Shown here: one piece after another, positions 16,310-26,001 of the stretch
Layout of the letters: the number at the start of each line of letters is the position of its first letter
Numbering within the stretch: position 1 is the stretch's first letter
DNA from: Streptomyces sp. NBS 14/10
GTDB taxonomy: Bacteria; Actinomycetota; Actinomycetes; Streptomycetales; Streptomycetaceae
Reading direction: 5' to 3'
Assembly (NCBI RefSeq): GCF_002224125.1
Contig: NZ_NCSM01000005.1
Coordinates: 327,905 to 391,904, forward strand
DNA length: 64,000 nt
Program-made: the position numbers and the translations under genes
The notes under the pieces: generated by a model
What the model saw: the letters and a program-made list of their open reading frames with translations, nothing else
Told to the model about the DNA's origin: nothing
The model's database searches: none

Positions 16310-19300
16310 TCGGCCTCGTCCTCCCCGCCCGCCGCGCCCTCCAGGCCGCCCTCGGTCTCCAGGTACAGCTCCCGCACCGCCGCCAGGACCTCGGGGTCCG
16401 GGTGCTCCCACAGACCGCGGCTCTCCGCCTCCAGCAGCCGCTCGGCCATGCCGTGCAGCGCCCAGGGGTTGGCCTCCTGGAGGAAGGAGCGGTTCTCTGG
16501 GTCGAGGAGATAGCTCTGGGCCAGCTTGTCGTACATCCAGTCGGCGACCACGCCCGTGGTGGCGTCGTAACCGAAGAGGTAGTCGACGGTCGCGGCGAGT
16601 TCGAAGGCGCCCTTGTAGCCGTGGCGGCGCATCGCCTCGATCCAGCGCGGGTTGACCACGCGTGCGCGGAAGACCCGGGAGGTCTCCTCGTGCAGGGTGC
16701 GGGTGCGGACCGTCTCGGGGCGGGTGGAGTCGCCGATGTACGCGGCCGGGGCGGTGCCCTTGAGGGCGCGCACGGTGGCGACCATGCCGCCGTGGTACTG
16801 GAAGTAGTCGTCCGAGTCCGCGATGTCGTGTTCGCGGGTGTCGGTGTTCTTGGCCGCGACCGCGATCCGGCGGTAGGCGCTCTCCATCTCCGCGCGGGCC
16901 GGCCGGCCCTCCAGGCCGCGGCCGTACGCGTAGCCGCCCCAGACCGTGTAGACCTCCGCCAGGTCGGCATCGGTGCGCCAGTCGCGGCTGTCGATGAGCT
17001 GGAGCAGACCCGCGCCGTAGGTGCCGGGGCGGGAGCCGAAGATACGGGTGGTGGCGCGGCGTTCGTCGCCGTGCTCGGCGAGGTCGGCCTGGGCGTGGGC
17101 GCGGATGTAGTTGTCGGCCTCGGGCTCGTCGAGGGAGGCGGCGAGGCGTACGGCGTCGTCGAGCAGCGCCACGACATGCGGGAACGCGTCACGGAAGAAG
17201 CCGCTGATGCGTAGAGTGACATCGACCCTGGGGCGGCCCAGCTGCTCGAGTGTCGCGGGTTCGAGTCCCGTTACTCGTCGCGAGGCGTCGTCCCACACCG
17301 GGCGGACGCCCAACAGCGCCAGCGCCTCGGCCACGTCGTCGCCCGAGGTGCGCATCGCGCTGGTGCCCCACAGCGACAGGCCGACGGAGCGCGGCCAGGC
17401 GCCGTCGTTGTCGCGGCGGTAGCGCTCCAGCAGCGAGTCGGCGAGCGCCTGGCCGGTCTCCCAGGCCAGCCGGCTGGGCACGGCCTTGGGGTCGACGGAG
17501 TAGAAGTTACGGCCGGTCGGCAGGACGTTGACCAGGCCGCGCAGCGGTGAACCGGAGGGGCCCGCGGGCACGAAGCCGCCGCTCAGGGCATGCACGGCGT
17601 GGTCGATCTCGTCGGTGGTGGCGGCCAGCCGCGGCACGACCTCGCGGGCCGCGAAGTCGAGGATCGCGGTCACCGCGTCGTGCTGCTCCTCGGGCAGTCC
17701 CAGGCACGCCTTCTCGACGGCCTCCGGGGCCCAGTCGGCGTCCTCCATCGCCTGGACGAGGGCGCGGGCTCGGTCCTCCGCCTCGTCCGCGCCGGTGCGG
17801 GTGGCGGCCGACTCGTCGAGGCCGAGTGCCTCGCGCAGCCCGGGGAGCGCTGTGGTCCCGCCCCAGATCTGCCGGGCGCGCAGAATGGCCAGGACGAGGT
17901 TGACCCGCTCGGGGCCGGAGGGGGCGGTGCCGAGGACATGCAGGCCGTCACGGATCTGGGCGTCCTTGACCTCGCACAGCCAGCCGTCCACGTGCAGCAG
18001 GAAGTCGTCGAAGCCGTCGTCGTCCGGCCGGTCCTCCAGGCCGAGGTCATGGTCGAGCCTGGCGGCCTGGATGAGGGTCCAGATCTGGGCGCGGATGGCG
18101 GGGAGTTTGGCCGGGTCCATCGCCGAGATGGCGGCGTACTCGTCCAGCAGCTGCTCCAGGCGCGCGATGTCGCCGTAGGAGTCGGCGCGGGCCATGGGCG
18201 GCACGAGGTGGTCGACGAGGGTGGCATGGGCGCGGCGCTTGGCCTGCGTGCCCTCCCCCGGGTCGTTGACCAGGAACGGGTAGATCAGCGGCAGATCGCC
18301 GAGCGCCGCGTCGGGGCCACAGGCGGCGGACAGGCCCGCGTTCTTGCCGGGCAGCCACTCCAGGTTGCCGTGCTTGCCCAGGTGCACCATGGCGTCGGCG
18401 CCGAAGCCGCCGTCGGCCTGAGCGGTGGCGATCCAGCGGTATGCGGCCAGATAGTGGTGTGAGGGCGGCAGATCGGGGTCGTGGTAGATGGCGATCGGGT
18501 TCTCGCCGAAGCCGCGCGGTGGCTGGATGACGACCAGCAGATTGCCCCGGCGCAGCGCGGCCAGCACGATCTCGCCCTCGGGGTCGCGGCTGGTGTCGAC
18601 GAACATCTCGCCCGGCGGCGGCCCCCAGTGCCCCTCCACCGCCTCGCGCAGCTCCTGCGGCAGCCGGGCGTACCAGCGGCGGTAGTCGGCGGCGGGGATC
18701 CGGACCGGGTTGCGGGCCAGCTGCTCCTCGGTGAGCCAGTCCTGGTCGTGGCCGCCCGCCTCGATGAGGGCCCGGATCAGCTCGTCACCGTCGCCGGACG
18801 CGAGGCCGGGCAGCGCCTCGGGTCCCTCCACCGGGCCGAGGTCGAAGCCGTCCGCGCGCAGCCGGCGCAGCAGGGCGACTGCGCTGGCGGGCGTGTCCAG
18901 GCCGACGGCGTTGCCGATGCGGGAGTGCTTGGTGGGGTAGGCGGACAGCACGAGCGCGAGGCGCTTGTCGGCCGCCGGTATGTGGCGCAGCCGGGCGTGT
19001 CGTACGGCGATCCCCGCGACACGCGCGGCGCGCTCGGGGTCGGCGACATAGACGGGCAGGCCATCCTCGTCGGTCTCCTTGAAGGAGAACGGCACGGTGA
19101 TCAGCCGCCCGTCGAACTCCGGGACGGCGACCTGGGTCGCCGCGTCCAGAGGCGAAAGGCCCTCGTCGTTCGCCTCCCACGCGGCGCGCGGGCCGGTCAG
19201 GCACAGCGCCTGGAGCACCGGGACGTCCAGCCCGGCCAGCGCGCCCGCGTCCCACGCCTCGTCGTCGCCGCCGGCCGAGGCCTCGGCGGGCCGGGTGCCG

Positions 19301-19953
19301 CCCGCGGCGAGCACGGTGGTCACCACCGCGTCGGCCTCGGCGAGGGCTTCCAGCAACTCGGGCTCGGGTGCGCGCAGCGAGGCGACGTACAGCGGCAGCG
19401 CGCGGCCCCCGGTGTCCTCGACGGCCTGGCACAGCGCCTCCACGAAGGCGGTGTTGCCGCTCATGTGGTGGGCGCGGTAGTAGAGCACGGCGATCCGCGG
19501 GCCGGTGACGTCCTCGCGCGCGGTGCGCTCCAGTGCGCCCCACGAGGGCGCGGGTGCGGGCGGCTCGAAGCCGTGGCCGGTCAGCAGGACGGTGTCGGAC
19601 AGGAAGCGGGCCAGCCGGCCGAGGTTGCCGGGCCCGCCGTGCGCGAGATAGGCGTGTGCCTCGGCGGCGATGCCGACCGGGACCGTGGATGCCTCCATGA
19701 GCTGGGCGTCCGGGGCCTGTTCGCCGGTCAGGACCACGACGGGGCGGTCCCCGGCGAGCAGCGCGTCGAGCCCTTCCTGCCAGGCGCGCACCCCGCCGAG
19801 CAGCCGTACGACGACGAGTTCGACGCCGTCGAGGAGCGCGGGCAGCTCGTCCAGGGGGAGCCGGGCCGGGTTGGCGAGCCGATAGGGCACCGGGGTCTGT
19901 GCCGCGCGGGCACTGAGCAGGTCGGTGTCGGACGTCGACAGCAGCAGGATCAT
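16306..19953 (-). CDS. cobN: cobaltochelatase large subunit CobN
   Basis: 1215-residue ATP-dependent chelatase subunit that inserts Co(II) into hydrogenobyrinate a,c-diamide in the late-cobalt B12 pathway, normally with CobS and CobT or ChlD/ChlI-like partners (not in this window). The CobN/magnesium-chelatase BchH fold is seen in the N-terminal part (IAVLYYRAHHMSGNTAFVEAL), the middle (LVLSAYPTKHSRIGNAVGLDTP; DAMVHLGKHGNLEWLPGK) and the C-terminal third (LSLWGTSAMRTSGDDVAEALALLG; IRISGFFRDAFPHV-like). The length matches the actinobacterial family. ATG 19953 begins MILLLSTSDTDLLSA; an upstream in-frame ATG would lie inside the riboswitch leader. The start is preceded by the B12 riboswitch, giving B12-repressed expression. 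Confidence 0.96.
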   Translation of the reverse strand: MILLLSTSDTDLLSARAAQTPVPYRLANPARLPLDELPALLDGVELVVVRLLGGVRAWQEGLDALLAGDRPVVVLTGEQAPDAQLMEASTVPVGIAAEAHAYLAHGGPGNLGRLARFLSDTVLLTGHGFEPPAPAPSWGALERTAREDVTGPRIAVLYYRAHHMSGNTAFVEALCQAVEDTGGRALPLYVASLRAPEPELLEALAEADAVVTTVLAAGGTRPAEASAGGDDEAWDAGALAGLDVPVLQALCLTGPRAAWEANDEGLSPLDAATQVAVPEFDGRLITVPFSFKETDEDGLPVYVADPERAARVAGIAVRHARLRHIPAADKRLALVLSAYPTKHSRIGNAVGLDTPASAVALLRRLRADGFDLGPVEGPEALPGLASGDGDELIRALIEAGGHDQDWLTEEQLARNPVRIPAADYRRWYARLPQELREAVEGHWGPPPGEMFVDTSRDPEGEIVLAALRRGNLLVVIQPPRGFGENPIAIYHDPDLPPSHHYLAAYRWIATAQADGGFGADAMVHLGKHGNLEWLPGKNAGLSAACGPDAALGDLPLIYPFLVNDPGEGTQAKRRAHATLVDHLVPPMARADSYGDIARLEQLLDEYAAISAMDPAKLPAIRAQIWTLIQAARLDHDLGLEDRPDDDGFDDFLLHVDGWLCEVKDAQIRDGLHVLGTAPSGPERVNLVLAILRARQIWGGTTALPGLREALGLDESAATRTGADEAEDRARALVQAMEDADWAPEAVEKACLGLPEEQHDAVTAILDFAAREVVPRLAATTDEIDHAVHALSGGFVPAGPSGSPLRGLVNVLPTGRNFYSVDPKAVPSRLAWETGQALADSLLERYRRDNDGAWPRSVGLSLWGTSAMRTSGDDVAEALALLGVRPVWDDASRRVTGLEPATLEQLGRPRVDVTLRISGFFRDAFPHVVALLDDAVRLAASLDEPEADNYIRAHAQADLAEHGDERRATTRIFGSRPGTYGAGLLQLIDSRDWRTDADLAEVYTVWGGYAYGRGLEGRPARAEMESAYRRIAVAAKNTDTREHDIADSDDYFQYHGGMVATVRALKGTAPAAYIGDSTRPETVRTRTLHEETSRVFRARVVNPRWIEAMRRHGYKGAFELAATVDYLFGYDATTGVVADWMYDKLAQSYLLDPENRSFLQEANPWALHGMAERLLEAESRGLWEHPDPEVLAAVRELYLETEGGLEGAAGGEDEAE

Positions 19954-19984
19954 GCGACGGCAGGCCTTCCTCGGGGTCCGCGCC

Positions 19985-20105
19985 CCGGGCGGGTTGAAGA
20001 CGGCGGGAGTTCCTGGCTCGCGCGGCCGTCGCAATACCGGCTGCCGCGCTCACAGTGGCGGGACCGCGCCGGATTTCCACCGGCTCCTACCCTACCCGCC
20101 GTGAG
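19985..20105 (-). ncRNA. cobalamin (B12) riboswitch in the cobN leader
   Basis: Read on the minus strand, the leader has the aptamer hallmarks in order: GGAGCCGGTGGAAATCCGGC, then CGGTCCCGCCACTGTGA (the B12 box and adjacent conserved core), and downstream GCGCGAGCCAGGAACTCCCG followed by CCGTC. This order and spacing match the AdoCbl riboswitch consensus. It ends about 30 nt before the cobN start, so it could control ribosome access to the site before ATG 19953. The ends given are approximate. It should lower cobN and the coupled Nudix gene when B12 is plentiful. The divergent cobG gene starts just beyond and is not behind this element. Confidence 0.93.
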
Positions 20106-20160
20106 CATAGTAGGCGCTTCTGACCTGCCGCGGGGCGGTGAGCCGAACGCAATCGTCGGT

Positions 20161-21768
20161 ATGCTCGCCGCCATGCCCCTCACCCCGACAACCGCCCCAC
20201 CAGGGGACGAAACCCCCGCGCGCGGTCGCGACGACGCCTGCCCCGGCGCGCTGCGCCTGCACTCGGCGGACGACGGCGCACTGGCCCGGGTGCGGCTGCC
20301 CGCCGGACTCCTGACGGTGCGTCAGGCGCTTGTGCTGGCGCTCGCGGCCGAGGAGTTGGGCGACGGCCGGCTGGACCTCACCTCCCGGGGCAATCTGCAG
20401 CTGCGCGGCCTCGACGCGGGGTGCGGGGCCGGACTCGCGGCCCGGCTGCGGACGGCAGGGCTGCTCCCGTCGGACCGGCACGACCGGGTGCGCAACATCG
20501 TGGCGTCCCCGCTGTCCGGGCTGGACGGGGCGGGGTACGCGGATGTCTCGGCGTGGGCGCGGGAACTGGACGCCCTGCTGTGCGACAACGCGCCCGCGGG
20601 CTCCGGATTGGGCGAACTGGCGGGGCTGTCGGGCCGGTTCCTGTTCGCGCTCGACGACGGGCGCGGCGATGTGGCGGCGCTTGGCGCGGATGTGACATTG
20701 ATCGCAGCGCCGGACGGCGAGGCGGTGCTGCGACTCGGCTCCGCCGGGGGACATGGACCCGCACGCCCGAAATCCACCGCGCCGAACGCCACAGACTCCC
20801 CCGAAGCCACAGACCGCCACGACGCACCGGACCACGCTGACACGCCGAGCGTCGCGGCGCGCCGGGGCGGGCGACCGGTGGGCGACGACACGCCGGGCCG
20901 GACGCGGCCGCTGGATCCCCCAACGCCCGCGGGCGGGCCGGGGGACACGAAGCCGAGGCCCGCGCCCGGTGACGACCCCCCGGCGCTTCGGGTGCGCGCT
21001 ACGGACGCGCCGCGCGCGGCGGCGCTGGCCGCGGTGGCGTTTCTCGACGCGGTGCGCGCGAGTGGCACACGCGCGTGGCGTGTCAGCGAGCTGCCTGCGC
21101 GACACGCCGTGACGGCCGACCAATTGGCCGGGCGACTCGCCGAAGCAGGAATCCAGGTCGTACCCCTCGCCCCTCACTCCCCAACCACCGCGCCGAGCGC
21201 ACCACTCGTCGGGCTCGTGGCCGGGCCGGACGGGTGGTGCGCGTTGTCGGTCGCCGCCCCGCTGGGGCGGCTCACCGCCGCGCGGTGGCGGCTGCTCGCC
21301 GAGCTCGCCGCCCGGGGCGGCTCGGGCGAGTTGCGTGTGACACCCTGGCGCGGCGTGGTGCTGCCCGGGTTCTCCCCCGGCGACGCCGAGGCCGCGCTGC
21401 GGGAGCTCGCCGACGCCGAACTGGTGACCGCGCCGCACTCCCCCTGGTTCGGGGTCGGCGCGTGCACGGGACGCCCCGGCTGCGCCAAGTCCCTGGCCGA
21501 TGTGCGTGCCGAGGCGGCGCGCGCGGTGGCGGGCGAGGCGTCCGGCGACGGCCGACCAGGCCCGCCGCGAAGCCGCCTGCCCGTGTACTTCTCCGGCTGC
21601 GAGCGGCGCTGCGGCCACCCCGGCGGACCGGTCCGGTGGGTCGACGTGCTGGCGACGGGCGACGGCTACCAGGTCGCCGTACGAGATGCCACAGGGTCCG
21701 CGCGGGGCGTGGACGTAACAGCAGAGCAAGTGGCCGGCGCCGTGGCGGCGGCCCGTGGAACGACATGA
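20161..21768 (+). CDS. cobG: precorrin-3B synthase CobG (oxygen-dependent)
   Basis: 535-residue nitrite/sulfite-reductase-like protein that hydroxylates precorrin-3A and forms the lactone needed for ring contraction in the aerobic B12 pathway. It has the ferredoxin-like half-domain ([38 protein letters not shown]) and, near the C-terminus, the [4Fe-4S]/sirohaem-type cysteines CTGRPGC and CERRCGHP. A Pro/Asp/Thr-rich stretch of about 85 residues (roughly 200-285) separates two repeats and looks disordered. ATG 20161 is in frame with ATG 20173 and GTG 20101; no strong ribosome site decides between them. The stop overlaps cobH by 4 nt, and the gene is divergent from cobN. Confidence 0.9.
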   Translation: MLAAMPLTPTTAPPGDETPARGRDDACPGALRLHSADDGALARVRLPAGLLTVRQALVLALAAEELGDGRLDLTSRGNLQLRGLDAGCGAGLAARLRTAGLLPSDRHDRVRNIVASPLSGLDGAGYADVSAWARELDALLCDNAPAGSGLGELAGLSGRFLFALDDGRGDVAALGADVTLIAAPDGEAVLRLGSAGGHGPARPKSTAPNATDSPEATDRHDAPDHADTPSVAARRGGRPVGDDTPGRTRPLDPPTPAGGPGDTKPRPAPGDDPPALRVRATDAPRAAALAAVAFLDAVRASGTRAWRVSELPARHAVTADQLAGRLAEAGIQVVPLAPHSPTTAPSAPLVGLVAGPDGWCALSVAAPLGRLTAARWRLLAELAARGGSGELRVTPWRGVVLPGFSPGDAEAALRELADAELVTAPHSPWFGVGACTGRPGCAKSLADVRAEAARAVAGEASGDGRPGPPRSRLPVYFSGCERRCGHPGGPVRWVDVLATGDGYQVAVRDATGSARGVDVTAEQVAGAVAAARGTT

Positions 21769-22406
21769 TCGAGGGCACAGTGTTCGACTACGAGAAGGAC
21801 GGCGCGGCCATATACCGCGCCTCCTTTGCCACCATCCGCGCCGAGGCCGATCTGGGCGGTCTGCCCACCGACGTCGGCCAGGTCGCGGTGCGGATGATCC
21901 ACGCCTGCGGCATGGTCGACCTCGTCCAGGACCTCGCGTACTCCCCCCAGGTGGTCGCCCGCGCCCGCGCCGCGCTGCGCGCCGGCGCGCCCGTGCTCTG
22001 CGACGCGCACATGGTGGCCAGCGGTGTGACCCGCAAGCGGCTGCCCGCGGACAACGATGTGGTGTGCACCCTGTCCGACCCCGGCGTGCCCGAACGGGCC
22101 CGCCGGATGGGCACCACACGCAGCGCCGCCGCGCTCGAGCTGTGGCGGGACCGGCTGGAGGGTGCGGTGGTGGCCATCGGCAACGCGCCCACCGCGCTGT
22201 TCCACCTGCTCGAGATGGTCGAAGCGGGCGCGCCACGCCCGGCGGCCGTCATCGGCGTACCGGTCGGCTTCATCGGCGCCGCCGAGTCCAAGGAGGCGCT
22301 GGCCGGCCATCCGGCCGCGCTCGACCACCTGGTGGTGCGCGGCAGGCGTGGCGGCAGCGCCATCGCCGCGGCCGCGGTCAACGCGATTGCGAGCGAGGAA
22401 GAGTGA
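21765..22406 (+). CDS. cobH: precorrin-8X methylmutase CobH
   Basis: 213-residue enzyme that moves the C11 methyl group to C12 to give hydrogenobyrinate. The CobH/CbiC fold is plain: [22 protein letters not shown] at the start, the catalytic His in [11 protein letters not shown] near residue 43, [17 protein letters not shown], and the [15 protein letters not shown] and [17 protein letters not shown] segments. Length is normal. It overlaps cobG upstream (ATGA) and cobIJ downstream (GTGA), so cobG-cobH-cobIJ form a translationally coupled operon. Confidence 0.96.
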   Translation: MIEGTVFDYEKDGAAIYRASFATIRAEADLGGLPTDVGQVAVRMIHACGMVDLVQDLAYSPQVVARARAALRAGAPVLCDAHMVASGVTRKRLPADNDVVCTLSDPGVPERARRMGTTRSAAALELWRDRLEGAVVAIGNAPTALFHLLEMVEAGAPRPAAVIGVPVGFIGAAESKEALAGHPAALDHLVVRGRRGGSAIAAAAVNAIASEEE

Positions 22407-23899
22407 GCGAGCAGCAGACGGGCCGGCTCTACGGCGTGGGTCTTGGCCCCGGCGACCCCTCGCTGATGACCGTACGCGCCGTGGAGGTCATCGCCGCGGC
22501 CGATGTCGTCGCGTACCACAGCGCCCGGCACGGCCGGAGCATCGCGCGCTCCATCGCCGAGCGTCATCTGCGGCCCGACCACATCGAGGAGCGGCTGGTC
22601 TATCCGGTCACCACCGAGACCACCGACCACCCCGGCGGCTACCGCGGCGCGATGGAGGAGTTCTACGCGGACGCGGCGGCCCGGCTGGCCGCCCATCTGG
22701 ACGCGGGGCGCACGGTCGCGGTGCTCGCCGAGGGTGACCCGCTCTTCTACGGCTCCTACATGCATATGCACAAGCGCCTAGCCGACCGCTACCCCACCGA
22801 GGTCGTCCCCGGAGTCACCTCCGTGAGCGCGGCCGCCGCCCGGATCGGGGCTCCGCTGGTGGAGGGCGAGGAGGTGCTGACCGTCCTGCCCGGCACACTC
22901 CCGGAGGAGGAGCTGACGGCCCGCCTGGCCACCACCGACGCGGCCGCCGTGATGAAGCTCGGCCGCACCTTCCCCGCGGTGCGGCGGGCGCTGGAGCGCT
23001 CGGGGCGGCTGGCGGAGGCCCAGTACGTGGAGCGGGCCACGATGGGCGCGGAGCGCGTCGCGCCACTGGCCGAGGTGGACCCCGAGTCGGTGCCCTACTT
23101 CTCGGTGGCGGTGCTGCCGAGCCGGATCGACGCGCAGGCCCCGGCGCGCCGCGGCGAGGTCGTGGTGGTGGGCCTCGGCCCGGCGGGCCCGCTGTGGCTG
23201 ACCCCCGAGGCGCGGGGCGAGTTGGCCGCCGCCGAGGATCTGGTCGGCTACACCACCTATCTGAACCGGGTGCCGAAGCGCCCGGGGCAGCACCGGCATG
23301 CCTCGGACAACAAGGTGGAGGCCGAACGCGCAGAGTTCGCGCTCGACCTGGCCCGGCGCGGACGGCGGGTCGCCGTCGTCTCCTCGGGCGACCCGGGCGT
23401 TTTCGCCATGGCCACGGCCGTACTGGAGGCGGCGGCCGAGGATCCGTACCGCGAGGTGCCGGTCCGGGTGGTGCCCGGCATGACCGCGGCCCACGCGGCC
23501 GCCGCCCGCGCGGGCGCGCCGCTCGGCCACGACTACGCGGTGGTCTCCCTGTCCGACCGGCTCAAGCCCTGGGAGGTCATCGCCGAACGCCTCCGCGCCG
23601 CGGCCGCGGCCGACCTGGTGCTCGCCCTGTACAACCCCGGCTCGCGCAGCCGCATCTGGCAGGTCGGCAAGGCCCGCGAGCTGCTGCTCGAACACCGCGC
23701 GCCCGACACGCCCGTCGTGCTCGGCCGGGACGTGGGCGGCCCCGAGGAGCGGATACGGATCGTCAGGCTGGCCGATCTCGACCCGGCCCAGGTCGATATG
23801 CGCACCATCCTGCTGATCGGCTCCTCCCAAACCCGCACGGCCCGGCGTGGCGACGGCACCGAGATCGTCTGGACGCCACGCCGCTACCCGGAGCGCTGA
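22403..23899 (+). CDS. cobIJ: fused precorrin-2 C20- / precorrin-3B C17-methyltransferase CobIJ
   Basis: 498-residue bifunctional SAM-dependent methyltransferase. The N-terminal half (residues 1-245, [38 protein letters not shown]) is CobI, which methylates C20 of precorrin-2. The C-terminal half (residues about 250-498, [36 protein letters not shown]) is CobJ, which methylates C17 and contracts the ring after CobG. Each half keeps the GxGPG and GDP motifs of the tetrapyrrole methylase fold. Fusion of the two is common in actinobacteria. GTG start overlaps the stop of cobH by 4 nt. Confidence 0.95.
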   Translation: MSEQQTGRLYGVGLGPGDPSLMTVRAVEVIAAADVVAYHSARHGRSIARSIAERHLRPDHIEERLVYPVTTETTDHPGGYRGAMEEFYADAAARLAAHLDAGRTVAVLAEGDPLFYGSYMHMHKRLADRYPTEVVPGVTSVSAAAARIGAPLVEGEEVLTVLPGTLPEEELTARLATTDAAAVMKLGRTFPAVRRALERSGRLAEAQYVERATMGAERVAPLAEVDPESVPYFSVAVLPSRIDAQAPARRGEVVVVGLGPAGPLWLTPEARGELAAAEDLVGYTTYLNRVPKRPGQHRHASDNKVEAERAEFALDLARRGRRVAVVSSGDPGVFAMATAVLEAAAEDPYREVPVRVVPGMTAAHAAAARAGAPLGHDYAVVSLSDRLKPWEVIAERLRAAAAADLVLALYNPGSRSRIWQVGKARELLLEHRAPDTPVVLGRDVGGPEERIRIVRLADLDPAQVDMRTILLIGSSQTRTARRGDGTEIVWTPRRYPER

Positions 23900-23923
23900 C
23901 GGGCGGCGCGGACGGTCAGCAGG

Positions 23924-24715
23924 TCAGCCGAGGGTGGTGCCCAGCCAGGCCAGGGCGGCTGCCGGGTCGGGCACGACCGGCACGCCGTCCGGGGCCGCGG
24001 GACGCCGGACGACGACGACCGGCAGCCCGGCCTCGCGCGCCGCGGTGAGCTTGGCGGCGGTGGCACCGGCGCCGCTGTCCTTGGTGACCACCACGTCGAT
24101 GCGGTGGCGGCGCAGCAGCTCCGCCTCCCCCGCCACGCTGAACGGACCGCGGTCCAGCAGCACTTCCATGTGCGGCGGGGCCGGTGGCTCGGGCGCGTCG
24201 ACGGAGCGGACCAGGAACCACTGCCCGGTGAGACGGGCGAAGGCGGCCAGGCCCATCCGCCCGGTGGTGAGGAAGATCCGCTGCCCCAGGGCGGGCAGCA
24301 GCCCGGCCGCCTCGTCCAGCGACCCCGCCCAGTGCCACCGGTCCCCCGGGCCGGGCACCCAGCCGGGGCGGCGCAGGGCGAGCAGGGGAACATGGGCCGT
24401 GGCGGCCGCCCGGGCCGCGTTGAAACTGATCGTGCCGGCGAAAGGATGGGTGGCGTCGATGAGCGCGTCCACCTGCTGCTCGCGCAGCCAGCGAGCCAGG
24501 CCCTCGGGGCCTCCGAATCCGCCGATCCGGACCTGCCCGGCCGGCAGCCGCGGCTCGGCGACACGCCCGGCCAGCGAGCTGGTGACGCGCAGCCCGGGGG
24601 CGTCGGCCACTTCGGCGGCCAGTCGGCGCGCCTCGGTGGTGCCGCCCAGGATGAGCACATGGCGGGGCCGGCGCGGCCGGGCTCCGGGGGCGGCCTCCGC
24701 CGGGTTCGGTGTCAT
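23924..24715 (-). CDS. cobK: precorrin-6A reductase CobK
   Basis: 263-residue NADPH-dependent reductase that converts precorrin-6A to precorrin-6B. It shows HVLILGGTTEARRLAAEV at the start, the DATHPFAGTISFNAARAA motif near residue 90, IFLTTGRMGLAAF and the C-terminal VVVTKDSGAGATAAKLTAA. All are family hallmarks. ATG 24715 is chosen because GGAAGG lies 8 nt upstream; a longer in-frame ATG at 24844 would overlap the divergent cbiD start. The end converges with cobIJ, with a 24-nt gap. Confidence 0.94.
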   Translation of the reverse strand: MTPNPAEAAPGARPRRPRHVLILGGTTEARRLAAEVADAPGLRVTSSLAGRVAEPRLPAGQVRIGGFGGPEGLARWLREQQVDALIDATHPFAGTISFNAARAAATAHVPLLALRRPGWVPGPGDRWHWAGSLDEAAGLLPALGQRIFLTTGRMGLAAFARLTGQWFLVRSVDAPEPPAPPHMEVLLDRGPFSVAGEAELLRRHRIDVVVTKDSGAGATAAKLTAAREAGLPVVVVRRPAAPDGVPVVPDPAAALAWLGTTLG

Positions 24716-24828
24716 CGGATGCCTTCCGTGGTGCGAGGTGCCGTGCCGGTCCGCGGCCTGCCGGCCGCGCCCGGTCAACCCTGCCATGGCCGTGGCCGAC
24801 CGCGCGGCGACGAGAGGCGGCGCTTCCC

Positions 24829-25989
24829 GTGGCTGAGCAGACATCGAAGGCCGGGATCGCTCCGGCCGGGGGCCGCAGTGCGCAGTTGGAGCGTTCGGGG
24901 TTGCGGCACGGCTGGACCACCGGGGCGTGTGCGACGGCGGCGACGACGGCCGCGTACACCGCGCTGCTCAGCGCGGAGTTTCCCGATCCGGTGACCATCG
25001 AGCTGCCGAAGGGGCAGCGGCCCGCGTTCGCGCTCGCGGGCGAGGAGCTGACGGCGGACCGGGCGATGGCCGCGGTGGTGAAGGACGCGGGTGACGACCC
25101 GGATGTCACGCATGGCGCGGTGGTGCGGGCCACGGTGCGGCTGCTCCCGCCCGGGAGCGGTGTAGTCTTCCGGGCCGGGCCCGGCGTCGGTACGGTGACC
25201 CGTCCCGGGCTGCCGCTCGCGGTCGGCGAGCCCGCCATCAACCCCGTACCCCGGCAGATGATGCGCGATCACATCGCGTCGGTCGCGGCCCGTCTCGGTG
25301 GCACCGGGGACGCCGAGGTCGAGATCGCGGTGGACCACGGCGAGGAGATCGCCCGCAGCACCTGGAATCCGCGCCTGGGCATCCTCGGCGGGCTGTCGAT
25401 CCTCGGGACGACGGGCATCGTGGTGCCGTACTCCTGCTCGGCGTGGATCGACAGCATCCGGCGCGGCGTGGATGTGGCGCGCGCGGCCGGGCGCCGGCAT
25501 GTGGCGGGCTGTACGGGGGCGACCTCGGAGAAGGTCGCGGTGGCCGTGCACGGGCTGCCGCAGGACGCGCTGCTGGACATGGGCGACTTCGCGGGGGCGG
25601 TGCTCAAGTATCTGCGGCGCCATCCGGTGGACCGGCTGACCGTCGCCGGAGGATTCGCCAAGCTCTCCAAACTGGCCGCCGGACATCTGGATCTGCACTC
25701 CTCCCGCTCGCAGGTGGACAAGGGCTTCCTCGCGGAGCTGGCCCGCCGTGGCGGGGCGGACGAGGAGCTGGTGGCGGCGGTGGCGGCGGCCAACACGGGC
25801 CTGGAGACGGTACAGCTGTGCGCGGCGCGCGGGGTGCCGCTCGGTGATCTGGTCGCGGTGGCGGCCCGGGAGACGGCGCTCGGGGTGCTGCGTGGGGCGC
25901 CGGTGGCCGTGGACGTCATCTGCATCGACCGCGCGGGCGCCATCGTGGGCCGTGCGGCGGCGCGGGGGCCCCGGGGCGCGGCGACCTGA
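24829..25989 (+). CDS. cbiD: precorrin-5B C1-methyltransferase, CbiD type
   Basis: 386-residue CbiD-family methyltransferase. The diagnostic N-terminal motif LRHGWTTGACATAATTAAY lies at residues about 24-43, followed by VKDAGDDPDVTHGA and the long GLSILGTTGIVVPYSCSAW segment. CbiD deacylates and C1-methylates cobalt-precorrin-5 in the anaerobic pathway; here it must serve a CobG/CobN (late cobalt) route and replaces CobF, which is absent from this window. GTG 24829 has the weak site GAGAGGCGG 9-17 nt upstream. It is divergent from cobK across about 110 nt and convergent with cobM. Confidence 0.95.
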   Translation: MAEQTSKAGIAPAGGRSAQLERSGLRHGWTTGACATAATTAAYTALLSAEFPDPVTIELPKGQRPAFALAGEELTADRAMAAVVKDAGDDPDVTHGAVVRATVRLLPPGSGVVFRAGPGVGTVTRPGLPLAVGEPAINPVPRQMMRDHIASVAARLGGTGDAEVEIAVDHGEEIARSTWNPRLGILGGLSILGTTGIVVPYSCSAWIDSIRRGVDVARAAGRRHVAGCTGATSEKVAVAVHGLPQDALLDMGDFAGAVLKYLRRHPVDRLTVAGGFAKLSKLAAGHLDLHSSRSQVDKGFLAELARRGGADEELVAAVAAANTGLETVQLCAARGVPLGDLVAVAARETALGVLRGAPVAVDVICIDRAGAIVGRAAARGPRGAAT

Positions 25990-26001
25990 CGCTCCCCCGC
26001 C

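Noticed and set aside
17255..17272. GCGGGTTCGAGTCCCG resembles a tRNA T-arm.
   Set aside because: It lies inside the conserved cobN reading frame, and no acceptor, D or anticodon arm can be built around it.
18481..20160. A long plus-strand open extension upstream of cobG.
   Set aside because: It is antisense to cobN and to the riboswitch; recognisable CobG sequence begins only after 20161.
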